Shown piece after piece: positions 22,355 to 31,399 of a stretch of 64,000 nt of DNA. The stretch is from Enoplolaimus lenunculus (taxonomy: Eukaryota; Nematoda; Enoplea; Enoplida; Thoracostomopsidae). The notes beneath the pieces are model-generated. The model did not search any database. It saw only the letters and a program-made list of their open reading frames with translations, and was not told the DNA's origin. Where the stretch lies: positions 616,501 through 680,500 of the forward strand of contig JASANG010001737.1 of the NCBI GenBank assembly GCA_030248215.1, read 5' to 3'. How positions within the stretch are numbered: position 1 is the stretch's first letter; every line of letters starts with the position of its first letter. The position numbers were made by a program, and so were the translations under genes.

Positions 22355-23903
22355 GCAGTTGTCGTAATTTTGTTCTTTCATTTGTTTTGGACCAAAATTG
22401 TTTGTTTTTCGTTTTTTATTGTCATTATTTATTTTATCATTTTTATTGTAATATTCTTCTGTAATTGATGACAATTTACCGGAACATTCGGCAAAAAATT
22501 TATCGGAGCTGGAGCCGTATGTAGAATTTGTATCGGGATATAAGTTTTGGCTGATAAACAATTTTTATTTGAGCTTGCTATCCAGTAAGTTGCTTGGGAT
22601 ATTTGTTAACCCTTATCAAACGTTTTTGTATTTTTAACAGTCCTTTGTTTGTTGGAGAATGCTAAAATGCTAATACTTGAGTTTGGAATTTTTCTGTAAA
22701 TGGAAGCGAACATTGTCGTTTTTACGCTAAGTTTCTGTGAAATTTCGGAAATTCTGTCCTGAAAACTGTTACAAAGGTAAAATGAAACGTGCTGAAGAGA
22801 TAAATTTTACAAAATTATGCAAAATGTTATACCCTGCTACACACCTTTATTAGTTGGTGGTTAAGATGTTTTTAAGGACAAAATGTACATTCATTACTTT
22901 AATATGCAATTGCTGTGCCAGAACATCTGTAATTTTGCAGCCTGGTAACAGTTATCATGTTTTATTGTCTGGTCATGTCCTATTCACTGCCTTTGCTAAG
23001 CTTTACATCGTTGTTTTATATTTGTGTTTTGATTTAGTAAACTGTGTTTTGTCTGATGAAGCTGACACCTAGTTACATGCTTCACGAGTATTTTTATTAG
23101 GTGCAAAATTTAACCAGCTGAAGTGTTTTGCTCTGCAAATTGCTGTCTCCTGGAATAACTTAAAGCTTTATAAACATCTCATTTTTTTCATCTTAGAATG
23201 TCCGGAAGAAAAATTACTCCGGCATAATATTTTGAGACGGAAAAAATACGCCGTAACTATAGAGGTAAACAAAGGTTATTGAAGCGGGTTTCGTGATTTT
23301 CATTAAATCTTTGAGACCAATTCTCAACCAGGATTGGAGCCGGCCCGACGATTTAGGGCCCGTGCCATCATACTCGGCACGGGCCCACTAATTTTATATA
23401 AGTTTTGAGCAGAACACAAAACAAACCATACAAACATAGCACTATTATTCATATTTCATCAAATATTGTTTTGAGCAGCTTCCTTTAGAGCCAGACTGAT
23501 GCAAAACGCTGCGAGTCCAGGTTACTACGTTGTCTTCACAAATTCCGCCCAGGATCGTCCGTAATAGTTTGTATACCAAGCGCTTATCTAGTGAGCTTGA
23601 ATAAGATTAAAAGTAGCACTGTGTTTTCACGCAAGTAACAACCGGATTTCTTACCGTAGCAGCAGAAACGTCTAGTTCAAGATTCTAAATAAACCAACAA
23701 GCTCGCTTGTTAGTACAGCGGACTACAAAACTTTTTACATCTGTATAGGTGCAAATGATTGCCATTTAGGAACTCAAGGATCCCACCCTCAAAATTTTTG
23801 CAGACCGTAACCCTATACTTTTCAAAATCCTTGCTACGTGATCACCGCAGTATTTATGAGAATTGGAAGGAATTATGTTTGAAAGCTACGCATCTAAATC
23901 TTA
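22355..23903. other. Intergenic with element pieces
   Basis: 22480-22832 resembles the degraded CCGGAGCCGG element at 12609 (shared GTGAAATTTCGGAAATTC, TGCAAAATGTTATACCCTG). No gene found in 22855-23900. A strong hairpin is listed separately at 23356. Confidence 0.4.
23356..23386. repeat. Perfect 11-bp GC-rich hairpin
   Basis: GGGCCCGTGCC (23356-23366) pairs perfectly with GGCACGGGCCC (23376-23386) across a 9-base loop. In A+T-rich DNA this stands out. It is too short for a tRNA and has no U-tract, and no gene adjoins it. Confidence 0.6.
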
Positions 23904-24169
23904 GGCCCATGTATAGAACAGGGCCAACAAAGACAATAACAAACAACAAACAACAACCAATAACAACAACAACAACAAACAACTACAACACCAACAGCAG
24001 CAACCTGTAAAGAACATATATACAAACCTTTAGGTCCTTGATGGCCCATTTCTGTATTGTTTTCACCCTGCAATAAGGTAGGTATAAGCTCATTTTAGGC
24101 TTAGGCTTAAGCTTAGGGATATGCTTATATATACTACTGTTCCGGCCCTGTTGTATATATACATTGGCC
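23904..24169 (+). mobile_element. TTAGGC-core element interrupted by AAC-rich DNA
   Basis: Left end GGCCCATGTATAGAACAGGG is followed by about 90 bp of AAC/CAA repeat (23921-24010), then a normal core and the right end CCGGCCCTG...TACATTGGCC. Confidence 0.65.
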
Positions 24170-24312
24170 GTTTTACAAAATCAAACCAGCGGTTTAATTT
24201 GTGGGCTCATGGGACAAAAAGAGGTCACGCACGTGAGAATTTTCTAAAGAAACCAAAGGTCGGTTTTTGACCGGAGCCGGATATTGACCGCCAGTTGCAG
24301 CATAATTAAACC

Positions 24313-24520
24313 GGTCCATGTATAGAACAGGGCCGGAACGTTTTCCGACCGCACTGTAATAAAGTAAGCTTAAGCTTTAGGCTAATTTTTTGCTTATCCT
24401 TAGGTTCAGGCTTAGGCTTAAGTATAGGCTCATTCTTACGCTTAGGCTTACTTAGGCATATGCATAGGCTTAGGAATATGCTTATACTGCTGTTCCGGCC
24501 CTGCTATATATACATTGGCC
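24313..24520 (+). mobile_element. TTAGGC-core inverted-repeat element upstream of the methyltransferase
   Basis: Ends GGTCCATGTATAGAACAGGG and ...TATACATTGGCC. Flanks ATTAAACC and ATTAAACT match at 7 of 8 bases. It ends 60 bases before the methyltransferase start codon, so it lies in the gene's promoter or 5' leader. Confidence 0.82.
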
Positions 24521-24580
24521 ATTAAACTTATGCCTCATATTGCTTTTAGTATTATAGATGCTAACCAATAAATGTAAATA

Positions 24581-25603
24581 ATGGATACAGAGCGAGTATT
24601 AAAATTTACCAGAACCGTCAACGAAGAGAGTAATGAAACTTCTTGTTGCTTATGCCGAATGCACACTGTCGAAAACGGATCTTCAATGAGAAACACCGAT
24701 TTCGATATTAGAATACGTCAAAAGTTTGTTGGAGGAGTAGAAAGTGTCGTATGGGACAGTGCGATTGTATTTTGTAAATATGTTGAAAAACTTTGTGCTC
24801 GTGCATGCGTTTGTAAACAACAACAGCAAGAGCAACAACAACATCAACAACAACAACGACAACAACAACAACATCAACGACAACAACAACAACAACAACA
24901 ACAACAATCACACCAACAACACCACCAACAACAGCAACATCATCATCAACAACAACAACAACCACAGCAACAACACCACCAACAACAGCAACATCATCAA
25001 CTACAACAACAACAACCACACCAACAGCAACATCATCAACAACAACAGCAGAAGCAGCAACAACGACATGAACGACAACAACAACTGGAACAAAGTTGCA
25101 GACCATTTTGTGGCAAACGATGTATTGAGCTGGGAGCAGGCACTGGAGTTTGTAGCATTATGCTTGCAGCGATGGGTGCCGATGTACTAGCAACTGATTT
25201 ACCGGAAAGCTTAGAATTAATAAGTGAAAATGTTGCTCTCAATGCTAAGGTGTTCGCCAAACGTGGAAACGTTCACGTCGCCAGTTTAGACTGGACCGAT
25301 ATGGTGCAGATTGAAAAAGTTGTCGAATGTGGGTCGTGGGATTTTGTCATTTTAGTTGATTGCATTTACTATGAAGCGTCTTTAGGCCCGCTAATTCGCA
25401 CTGTGAACGCCTTATTAGAGTCAGGTGCGGCGATGGCGTACTGTGTTTATGAACAGCGTGACATTGGTAAACCGAAAACAGTTCAAGCGAATTTTATGAA
25501 TGAAATTGTACGTTGGTTTCAGTGTCGCAACGTACCTTTTGATGATCTTCATTGTGAGTTTCGGTCACACGATATACGGCTGTTAGAGTTAACGAAATTA
25601 TGA
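24581..25603 (+). CDS. VCPKMT: VCP-lysine methyltransferase-like (METTL21D family) with polyglutamine insert
   Basis: 340-residue seven-beta-strand protein methyltransferase in one exon. VGGVESVVWDSAIVFCKYVE (50-69) matches the family N-terminal motif. Motif I, the SAM loop, is ELGAGTG (183-189); acidic D205 in ATDLPE follows strand 2; the catalytic-region motif is DCIYYE (260-265), followed by SLGPLIRTV and CVYEQRDIGKP (from 288), all as in VCPKMT, which trimethylates the AAA-ATPase VCP/p97 on lysine. Between the N-terminal motif and motif I lies about 90 residues of almost pure Gln with some His (about 80-171), where the human enzyme has a linker of only a dozen or so residues. The N-terminal 40 residues are Cys-rich and unfamiliar. 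Absence of introns could reflect retroposition or intron loss. Elements flank the gene on both sides. Confidence 0.9.
   Translation: MDTERVLKFTRTVNEESNETSCCLCRMHTVENGSSMRNTDFDIRIRQKFVGGVESVVWDSAIVFCKYVEKLCARACVCKQQQQEQQQHQQQQRQQQQHQRQQQQQQQQQSHQQHHQQQQHHHQQQQQPQQQHHQQQQHHQLQQQQPHQQQHHQQQQQKQQQRHERQQQLEQSCRPFCGKRCIELGAGTGVCSIMLAAMGADVLATDLPESLELISENVALNAKVFAKRGNVHVASLDWTDMVQIEKVVECGSWDFVILVDCIYYEASLGPLIRTVNALLESGAAMAYCVYEQRDIGKPKTVQANFMNEIVRWFQCRNVPFDDLHCEFRSHDIRLLELTKL
24819..25092 (+). repeat. CAA/CAG trinucleotide tract inside the methyltransferase
   Basis: About 270 bp of mixed CAA, CAG, CAC and CAT codons encode the Gln/His tract. The mix of codons and short internal repeats (CACCAACAACAGCAACATCA several times) suggests repeated small duplications. 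It stays in frame. Confidence 0.9.
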
Positions 25604-25793
25604 TCTTCGTTCATGAGCGCAACCGATTATTTCATTTCGGAAGGGTATAAAATGGCATACAAATATTTTTGCGAGCGAACGCTGCGAACGAGAATCATTT
25701 TAACCTCAATACTATTCAGTAGGTTGTTAATATAAAACCCCATAAAAGTGTTTGTTTTCTGTGCAAAAAAAATACTCTGAAGCCTATTAAAAG

Positions 25794-26050
25794 GACCCAT
25801 GTATAGAACAGGGCTGGATCGTTGTCCGGCGGGGCTGTAATAGAGTCAGTTTAAGCTTTTGACTTACTTTTTTGCTTAGGCTTAGGAATAGGCTCATTCT
25901 TATGCTTAGGCTTAGGAATAGGCTCATCCTTATGCTTAGGCTAAGGCTTAAGCTTAGGCTTAGGAATAGGCTCATCCTTATGCTTAGGCTAAGGCTTAGG
26001 CTTAGGAATATGCTAATACTACTGTTCCGGCCGTGTTCTATACATGGGCC
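25794..26050 (+). mobile_element. TTAGGC-core inverted-repeat element
   Basis: Left GACCCATGTATAGAACAGGG, right ...TGTTCTATACATGGGCC. The 8-bp duplication ATTAAAAG is exact (25786-25793, 26051-26058). The core has a higher-order repeat: TTAGGC runs separated by AATAGGCTCAT(C/T)CTTATG occur three times. Confidence 0.9.
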
Positions 26051-27269
26051 ATTAAAAGTATGGTCGTTACAGCAAGTTTATAAATATTGGAATGGGAATT
26101 GAAATGTTAGCGTCACAATATAGAAGTATGGAAACAAAATGTTGCATCTTGACGAGATGATAAAAACGGTGCCGTACTCCCAGGTACATGCGTACGCAAG
26201 GGGAACATATGTAAAGCATAGTGGATTTGTTGGCGCCGGTCCCGGGTAAAATACTTGTCCCGCGCCATCTGTAAATATTTAAAAACGTTTAATATTGTTT
26301 TACTGAATGTCGTGTCTCGAATAGGATGTCAGACAAAATATAATCTCGAAATGAATGAGGAACAGATTTTTACTCAAAATACTCAAAACAAAATTGTATC
26401 TTAAAACCATTAAAAATGAATATTTTCAAAATTAGTATCAGTTAAACTATTAAATAACAAGACACATTTACAAGGCATATTCTGGTTCACTCACTATACT
26501 ACTAAACCCCCGGTATGATAGTAAGGCATTGCAGATTGAAAGGTAATGAACACTTTGCGTCGACAGTTTCGGAAATTTTTCGAATTTGACATAGCTTAGG
26601 CTTAGGATTAGGTTTAGACTTTAATTTTAAGCTGCAGCAGTGCAAGTGTTCATTTTAATATTAGAAATAACAAGGTAATAGTGGTGTTTGACACCGTATA
26701 TGTAAAATATAAAAACAAATTGATAAGAGATACGTCGATGTTTACAGTTAAGGTAAGTCAGGTAAACTTAGATTCAGTAGTCGCAGCCTGCTTTAGGCTT
26801 TTGTCTGTTAGTCATTTTATGTTTGCTACATGCATTAACCTTAACCGTAACATTGACCAGCATCGACATGGTTGTGCTCTTTGTAAAATTGATGCAAAAT
26901 TTAATATCATTCGTGGCTTTTATACACTTTCTCCCGCAATCTTTGAAATTTCTAGACGTTGGCATACCTCTTAGGCTATGCATCAGGCTTAGGTTTAGAC
27001 TTTGGCTTACGAGTAAGCTTAGGGTGTTGGGGTCCGGTAAAGGTTTAAGCTTGCGAGCGTAGTGTACAACGACCGTTATTTGTTCATAATGCCGCAGCAA
27101 AATGTTTGCGAGCAATAGAAATTGAAACACTCAAGGCGTTTCTTATTGGCCTGTTCGGTTTATGCTTTTATCCAAAAAAATGCGAAACTACATTTCAAAA
27201 ACTTTTAAAATTGAGCGTTCCAATATATTTCGATATTAGCCTTTGGGGTGTCACCGAAATTTTACGATA

Positions 27270-27350
27270 CACTGCAAAAAATGGTGAGTCAAATTGACTC
27301 TCTTCGAAATAGGCTCTACGGAACTGCACAAACTGACTGAAAAGTTTCCT
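27270..27350 (+). mobile_element. Left part of a foldback GAGTCAAATT element
   Basis: CACTGCAAAAAATGGTGAGT, then CAAATTGACTCTCTTCGAAA and TAGGCTCTACGG, identical in plan to the copies at 46054, 54330 and 63810. The right half is missing. Confidence 0.7.
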
Positions 27351-27562
27351 CCCACATTTTGACAGTGTGGATAGGAAGTAAAAAAAGTGCCTACGAATTT
27401 TCCGGTATTTTGCATTTCAACAATTCTCACAAACTCATTGGCTCTGCATGTAGAACTGCAGACGCTGATATTGAAAAAATAGAAAATTATACCAGAAACA
27501 TAGGTTATCACAATTTATAAATGAACACAAATCGTTTAAAATGTATATAAAAACATTTCATA

Positions 27563-27597
27563 CTGTAGTGACACGAATAACAGGGGGAGACTGATAT
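27563..27597 (+). mobile_element. End of a CTGTAGTGACCCG-type element
   Basis: CTGTAGTGACACGAATAACA followed by GGGGGAGACTGATA matches the inverted end of the elements at 32751 and 52846. No second end was found. Confidence 0.5.
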
Positions 27598-28188
27598 TTC
27601 GTTCGCCTCTCCTGAGGCTTCCCTCATCTCTGTTCTGTTCCTGACTTATTTATTTTTCAACCATGTCATCGTTTCATTTGAACTACTAAAAACGACAGAA
27701 TTCATCAACATCTGAACGGGCAGAAAAATAAAATTTAAACTTGTATACTTCGCAACATTTATTTTCGACTCTGTTTGTTAATATTTCGATCGCTATCCGT
27801 TTCCGTTACATTTTTCTAGCCGCTTTATATACTGGATTACTAATATTTGAATTGAATGAAATGGTTTCAAAAATTGCGTCTTAATATTTAAACAGAGTGC
27901 GCTTTGGTGAGCGGGTTATGGCATTCATTCACTGTTTTAACCATATAGTTTTCGAAATTTGCAGCTTTCGACATAACAGGATTATGCTTGGGTAATAGTG
28001 TACAAGTACGGGTGAACTTTTTTCAAAAACGTTCCGTAGCTAAACTTTACCTGGGCCTGTAATGCTTACATCTCGTGCTATTCTTTCGGTAATAAACTAC
28101 AATTGGCAGTCGTGTCGTGACAGCTCAATTTCCAGGTGGGCAAAACTTATTAACCGCACTGGGATTTTGTATTAATCACTTATGAGTT

Positions 28189-28814
28189 AGGGTTGCGCTA
28201 TACTTTTGTTGATTTCCGGCGCCGTCCGTCACTGTGCGCAACCCACGCGTCACCCTCCGCCACCGTGCGTCATCCGCCCGTCACTCGTCCGTCACCGACC
28301 GTCACTCACTCGGCGCCGTCCGTCACTCACCCGGCGCCGTCCGTCACTCACCCGGCGCCGTCCGTCACTCACCCGGCGCCGTCCGTCACTCACCCGGCGC
28401 CGTCCGTCACTCACCCGGCGCCGTCCGTCACTCACCCGGCGCCGTCCGTCACTCACCCGGCGCCGTCCGTCACTCACCCGGCGCCGTCCGTCACTCACCC
28501 GGCGCCGTCCGTCACTCACCCGGCGCCGTCCGTCACTCACCCGGCGCCGTCCGTCACTCACCCGGCGCCGTCCGTCACTCACCCGGCGCCGTCCGTCACT
28601 CACCCGGCGCCGTCCGTCACTCACCCGGCGCCGTCCGTCACTCACCCGGCGCCGTCCGTCTCTCGTCCGGCACCGTCCGTTACCCGTCACCATGCGTAGC
28701 TCGAACGGCGGCGCCCGTCACCGTCCGAGGCCGTTCGGCACATTCGGTATCATATGTGCGTAGTTCACACGGCGCCGCGCCGTCCGTCAACAAAACTAAA
28801 TCGCAACCCTAACC
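28189..28814. mobile_element. GTTGCGCTATAC-ended element carrying a GC-rich satellite
   Basis: Left GTTAGGGTTGCGCTATACTT and right ...AAATCGCAACCCTAAC are inverted. Diverged relatives share the plan and GTCCGTCAC-type text: 30953-31093, 38280-38417, 46574-46636 and 58446-58613. Confidence 0.6.
28297..28675 (+). repeat. 21-bp GC-rich tandem satellite
   Basis: About 17 nearly identical copies of CCGTCCGTCACTCACCCGGC plus one G (21 bp). Because the unit is a multiple of three and lacks stops, three forward frames and one reverse frame stay open for 130-190 codons (for example repeated SPGAVRH), but this is a result of the repeat, not evidence for a protein. Flanking units are diverged, the central ones almost identical. 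Confidence 0.93.
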
Positions 28815-28943
28815 ATAACTTCTATGAAGACGAGCCACAAATAATGAATACACTGAAAGTTAGACGACAATGATAATATAAATGCACTTTTAGCACAACA
28901 TTGTACAAATAAAGCTAAAAAACAACATATACGAAGTTGTTAT

Positions 28944-29342
28944 CAGGGTATAAACGGATAGTAAAAATAACGGAAGCGAAAACGAATAGTATAATCATAT
29001 TAATGGCCAATGTATATAGAATAGGCCTGTAACAGAAGTATTAACCTTCACTCAGTTGCAGTCCCACTGGAAAACGTTTCGGCCCTGATCTTTGCATGGG
29101 CCAAAAAACCACAAAATGAGCATTTTAAGCATAAAAATTATTTTAAACATGTTTGAGGTTTAATTTTCTACGAAAACTATTGAAGCGTGCAAATATTCAC
29201 TAAAATACACATGACGCTTCAGTGATTTACAGCTAACTATTTCAAACGGAATAATAACGACATTTTCCTGTATTTCTATAACGGAAACAGAAACGGACAC
29301 CAATTTTTCCGGAAACGGAAATGAATATCCGGTTACACCCTG
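28944..29342. mobile_element. CAGGGT-ended hAT-like element with a nested insertion
   Basis: Left CAGGGTATAAACGGATAG and right ATCCGGTTACACCCTG are inverted, with CGGAAACGGAAA-type text inside both ends as in the element at 13460. A TTAGGC-family relative (29005-29102) lies inside it. Flanks do not form a clear duplication. Confidence 0.5.
29005..29102. mobile_element. Short TTAGGC-family element lacking the array
   Basis: Ends GGCCAATGTATATAGAATAG and ...CGGCCCTGATCTTTGCATGGGCC-type text. The middle keeps GTTGCAGTCCCACTGGAAAA but no TTAGGC array. Nested in the element at 28944. Confidence 0.6.
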
Positions 29343-29454
29343 GTTTATGTACGTAGCTAAACAATGCTAATGCACGGCCAAGATACCATGGTGATTACTG
29401 GTAATTAATGCCATCCTTACCGATATATAGAACATGTCCCGAACAATGCTGTGT

Positions 29455-30339
29455 TTGTGTACTGCGGATCGGTTCCTCTTGGAAACATTTTGGCCTGTCT
29501 AGAATATTTTCAACCTTGCTTGTAAGTCAACGAAAACGCTTGTATGCCCGTTTTGAATAGTTTTTAACCCGCCTAACAATGTAAGCTGGCTACCGGCCTG
29601 GGTTGATGCTCAGATTTTCAGTTTATTGTATAGTGTTCAGATTTTGTTCGCGACCTGTTCTATACATCAGTCTGTCTAAGAAGGAGTATCGTTCCTGGAA
29701 AACATATGAAGTACAATCCGCTTAATAATTGCGTAAGTACCATATTAATGCAATATTTATTAAATCTTAAGCTTAACTGTAAGCCTAAATATAATGATGA
29801 ACGACGAATTGTCGAGTCGATGAAATTTCGGATTACGTTTGTCGGTCGACGAATTGTCGTTATACCTCATAGTAGTATATACATTAACCGTGAATATTTG
29901 CACAAAACTGCAGTTATGAACCATTTTATAGCTCTTGTACACCTCCACCCACATTTAAGCTTTTAGGCTTAGGTATAGTCTCCGTCTTGGGCTAGACTTA
30001 GGCTAAGGTTACAAAACACTTATTACTGAAACCTAAGCCTAAGCCTTTTATACTAAACCCCTGAGCCAAGCCTGAGCCTCTTGCAGATTTGTTAGTTTCG
30101 AAACGCAAAACGTTGTTTGTCGAATTTCGCTGTTCCTAACCTGTTATAGCAATTCAATTGTTTTGCAGACTAAACCACGATATATCAGTTTGCAACAATA
30201 TCAACAAACAAACAACCATATTGGACAAAAGAGATTTTTAGAACAAGACGTCAATCGCTTAAAAATATAGATTTATATCAACGCCAAAACAACGAACCCT
30301 GTATGCATACGCGTATTTTGCTCTGAAAACAAATTTGTA
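29455..30339. other. Intergenic: repeat W and TTAGGC-like scraps
   Basis: 29500-29610 shares TTGCTTGTAAGTCAACGAAA and the following text with 34960-35060 and, inverted, 4310-4340. 29960-30070 contains opposed runs of TTAGGC-like and GCCTAAGC-like hexamers. A PCR-size frame at 29706-29966 has no recognisable character. Confidence 0.4.
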
Positions 30340-30347
30340 CACAAAAT

Positions 30348-30567
30348 AGCCCGTATAAAGATCAGAGACGGAACGTTTTTCTGCGATACTGCCATTGAGT
30401 AAGCTTAACCATTAGACTAATTTTTTGGTCAGGCTTACGTTTAAGCGTATTCTTACGCTTAGGATTACGCTTAGGTCTAAGCTTATTCTTAGGATTAAGC
30501 TTAGGTTGAGACTTCGGCTTCACAACATGCTTATACTACTGTTACGACCCTGCTCTATACATTGGCC
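30348..30567 (+). mobile_element. TTAGGC-core inverted-repeat element
   Basis: AGCCCGTATAAAGATCAGAG and GGAACGTTTTTCTGCGA on the left, ACTACTGTTACGACCCTG and ...TATACATTGGCC on the right, with a diverged core. Exact 8-bp duplication CACAAAAT (30340-30347, 30568-30575). Confidence 0.88.
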
Positions 30568-30952
30568 CACAAAATGAAACAGCACGTCAACATGAGATCC
30601 ACTGGATAGAAAATGAAAGCTGTAGCAGGCAGAGTCGTAGCTGCAGCAGCGGGTTCGTAGCCAGCCAGAGGGTTCCCATGGTGAAAATATTTGTCGCGTC
30701 CCTGGAAAGGATTTAGGCTCTGCTTGTAAGTCTTGGGTGACCACGAATCTGTGGAAGAGTGTATAGTTGACCTTGACATGTCATACAATGTATCCCCAGC
30801 AGCTACAATTTGTTGATTCTTCCCAATATGAGCTACTTTCCATGTTTAAGCTGTTTTTGCAAAGCAGACGCTGATCACAGCAGAAATCTGTAACCAGCCA
30901 ATGAAATGCTTAATTAAAGTGAACCTTTCATTCGGCTTTATGTTTAGAATTA

Positions 30953-31093
30953 AGGTGGCGTTATACTTGTCGTCCAGCGCCGTCAGGCACAGTCCGTCAC
31001 CGTACGGTATCGTACGTGAGTCAGTTGCGTCCGACACCGCATGATGATGGACGGCGCCGGACGTTATCCAAAGTGTAATGCCACCTTTAAACT
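30953..31093. mobile_element. Short GTTGCG/GGTGGCG-ended element
   Basis: TTAAGGTGGCGTTATACTTG at left and its partner ...AGTGTAATGCCACCTTTAAA at right are inverted; the inside has CCGTCAGGCACAGTCCGTCA text related to the 28.3-kb satellite unit. Confidence 0.6.
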
Positions 31094-31399
31094 TTAGTGT
31101 AGTCACGATCAACCTTCACTGTAATTTGTTAAATTATATACATGAGCTCAGGGGGGGTGGATTGGCCATTTGGCGTACTGAGCAAATTCTCAGTGCGCGG
31201 TTTAGTATTTGAGAGCCACTCAACAAAAAATCTTGGGTTATATAATTATTTTTCGAAATAGTCAGGGACAAGACGGTTCACATATCAAAACGACACGGCC
31301 TATACTCGGTTCAACCGTGTGTAAAAATGCACGAAAACCACGCCAACAAGGCCACGCCTGAGCAATACTCTGCCTTTAGGATCTCACATAAAGGCGCCG

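Larger units (their letters stand above)
26059..28188. other. Intergenic, mostly unassigned
   Basis: TTAGGC-like scraps at 26597-26625 and 26970-27030. Left half of a GAGTCAAATT foldback element at 27270 and an end of the CTGTAGTGAC family at 27563 are listed separately. No gene recognised. Confidence 0.4.

Noticed and set aside
24683-25260. Poly-Leu, poly-Val and poly-Asn frames across the methyltransferase
   Set aside because: Other-frame readings of the CAA/CAG tract.
28292-28693. Long reverse-strand and forward frames over 28.2-28.8 kb
   Set aside because: They result from a stop-free 21-bp tandem repeat; no start context, domain or splice support.
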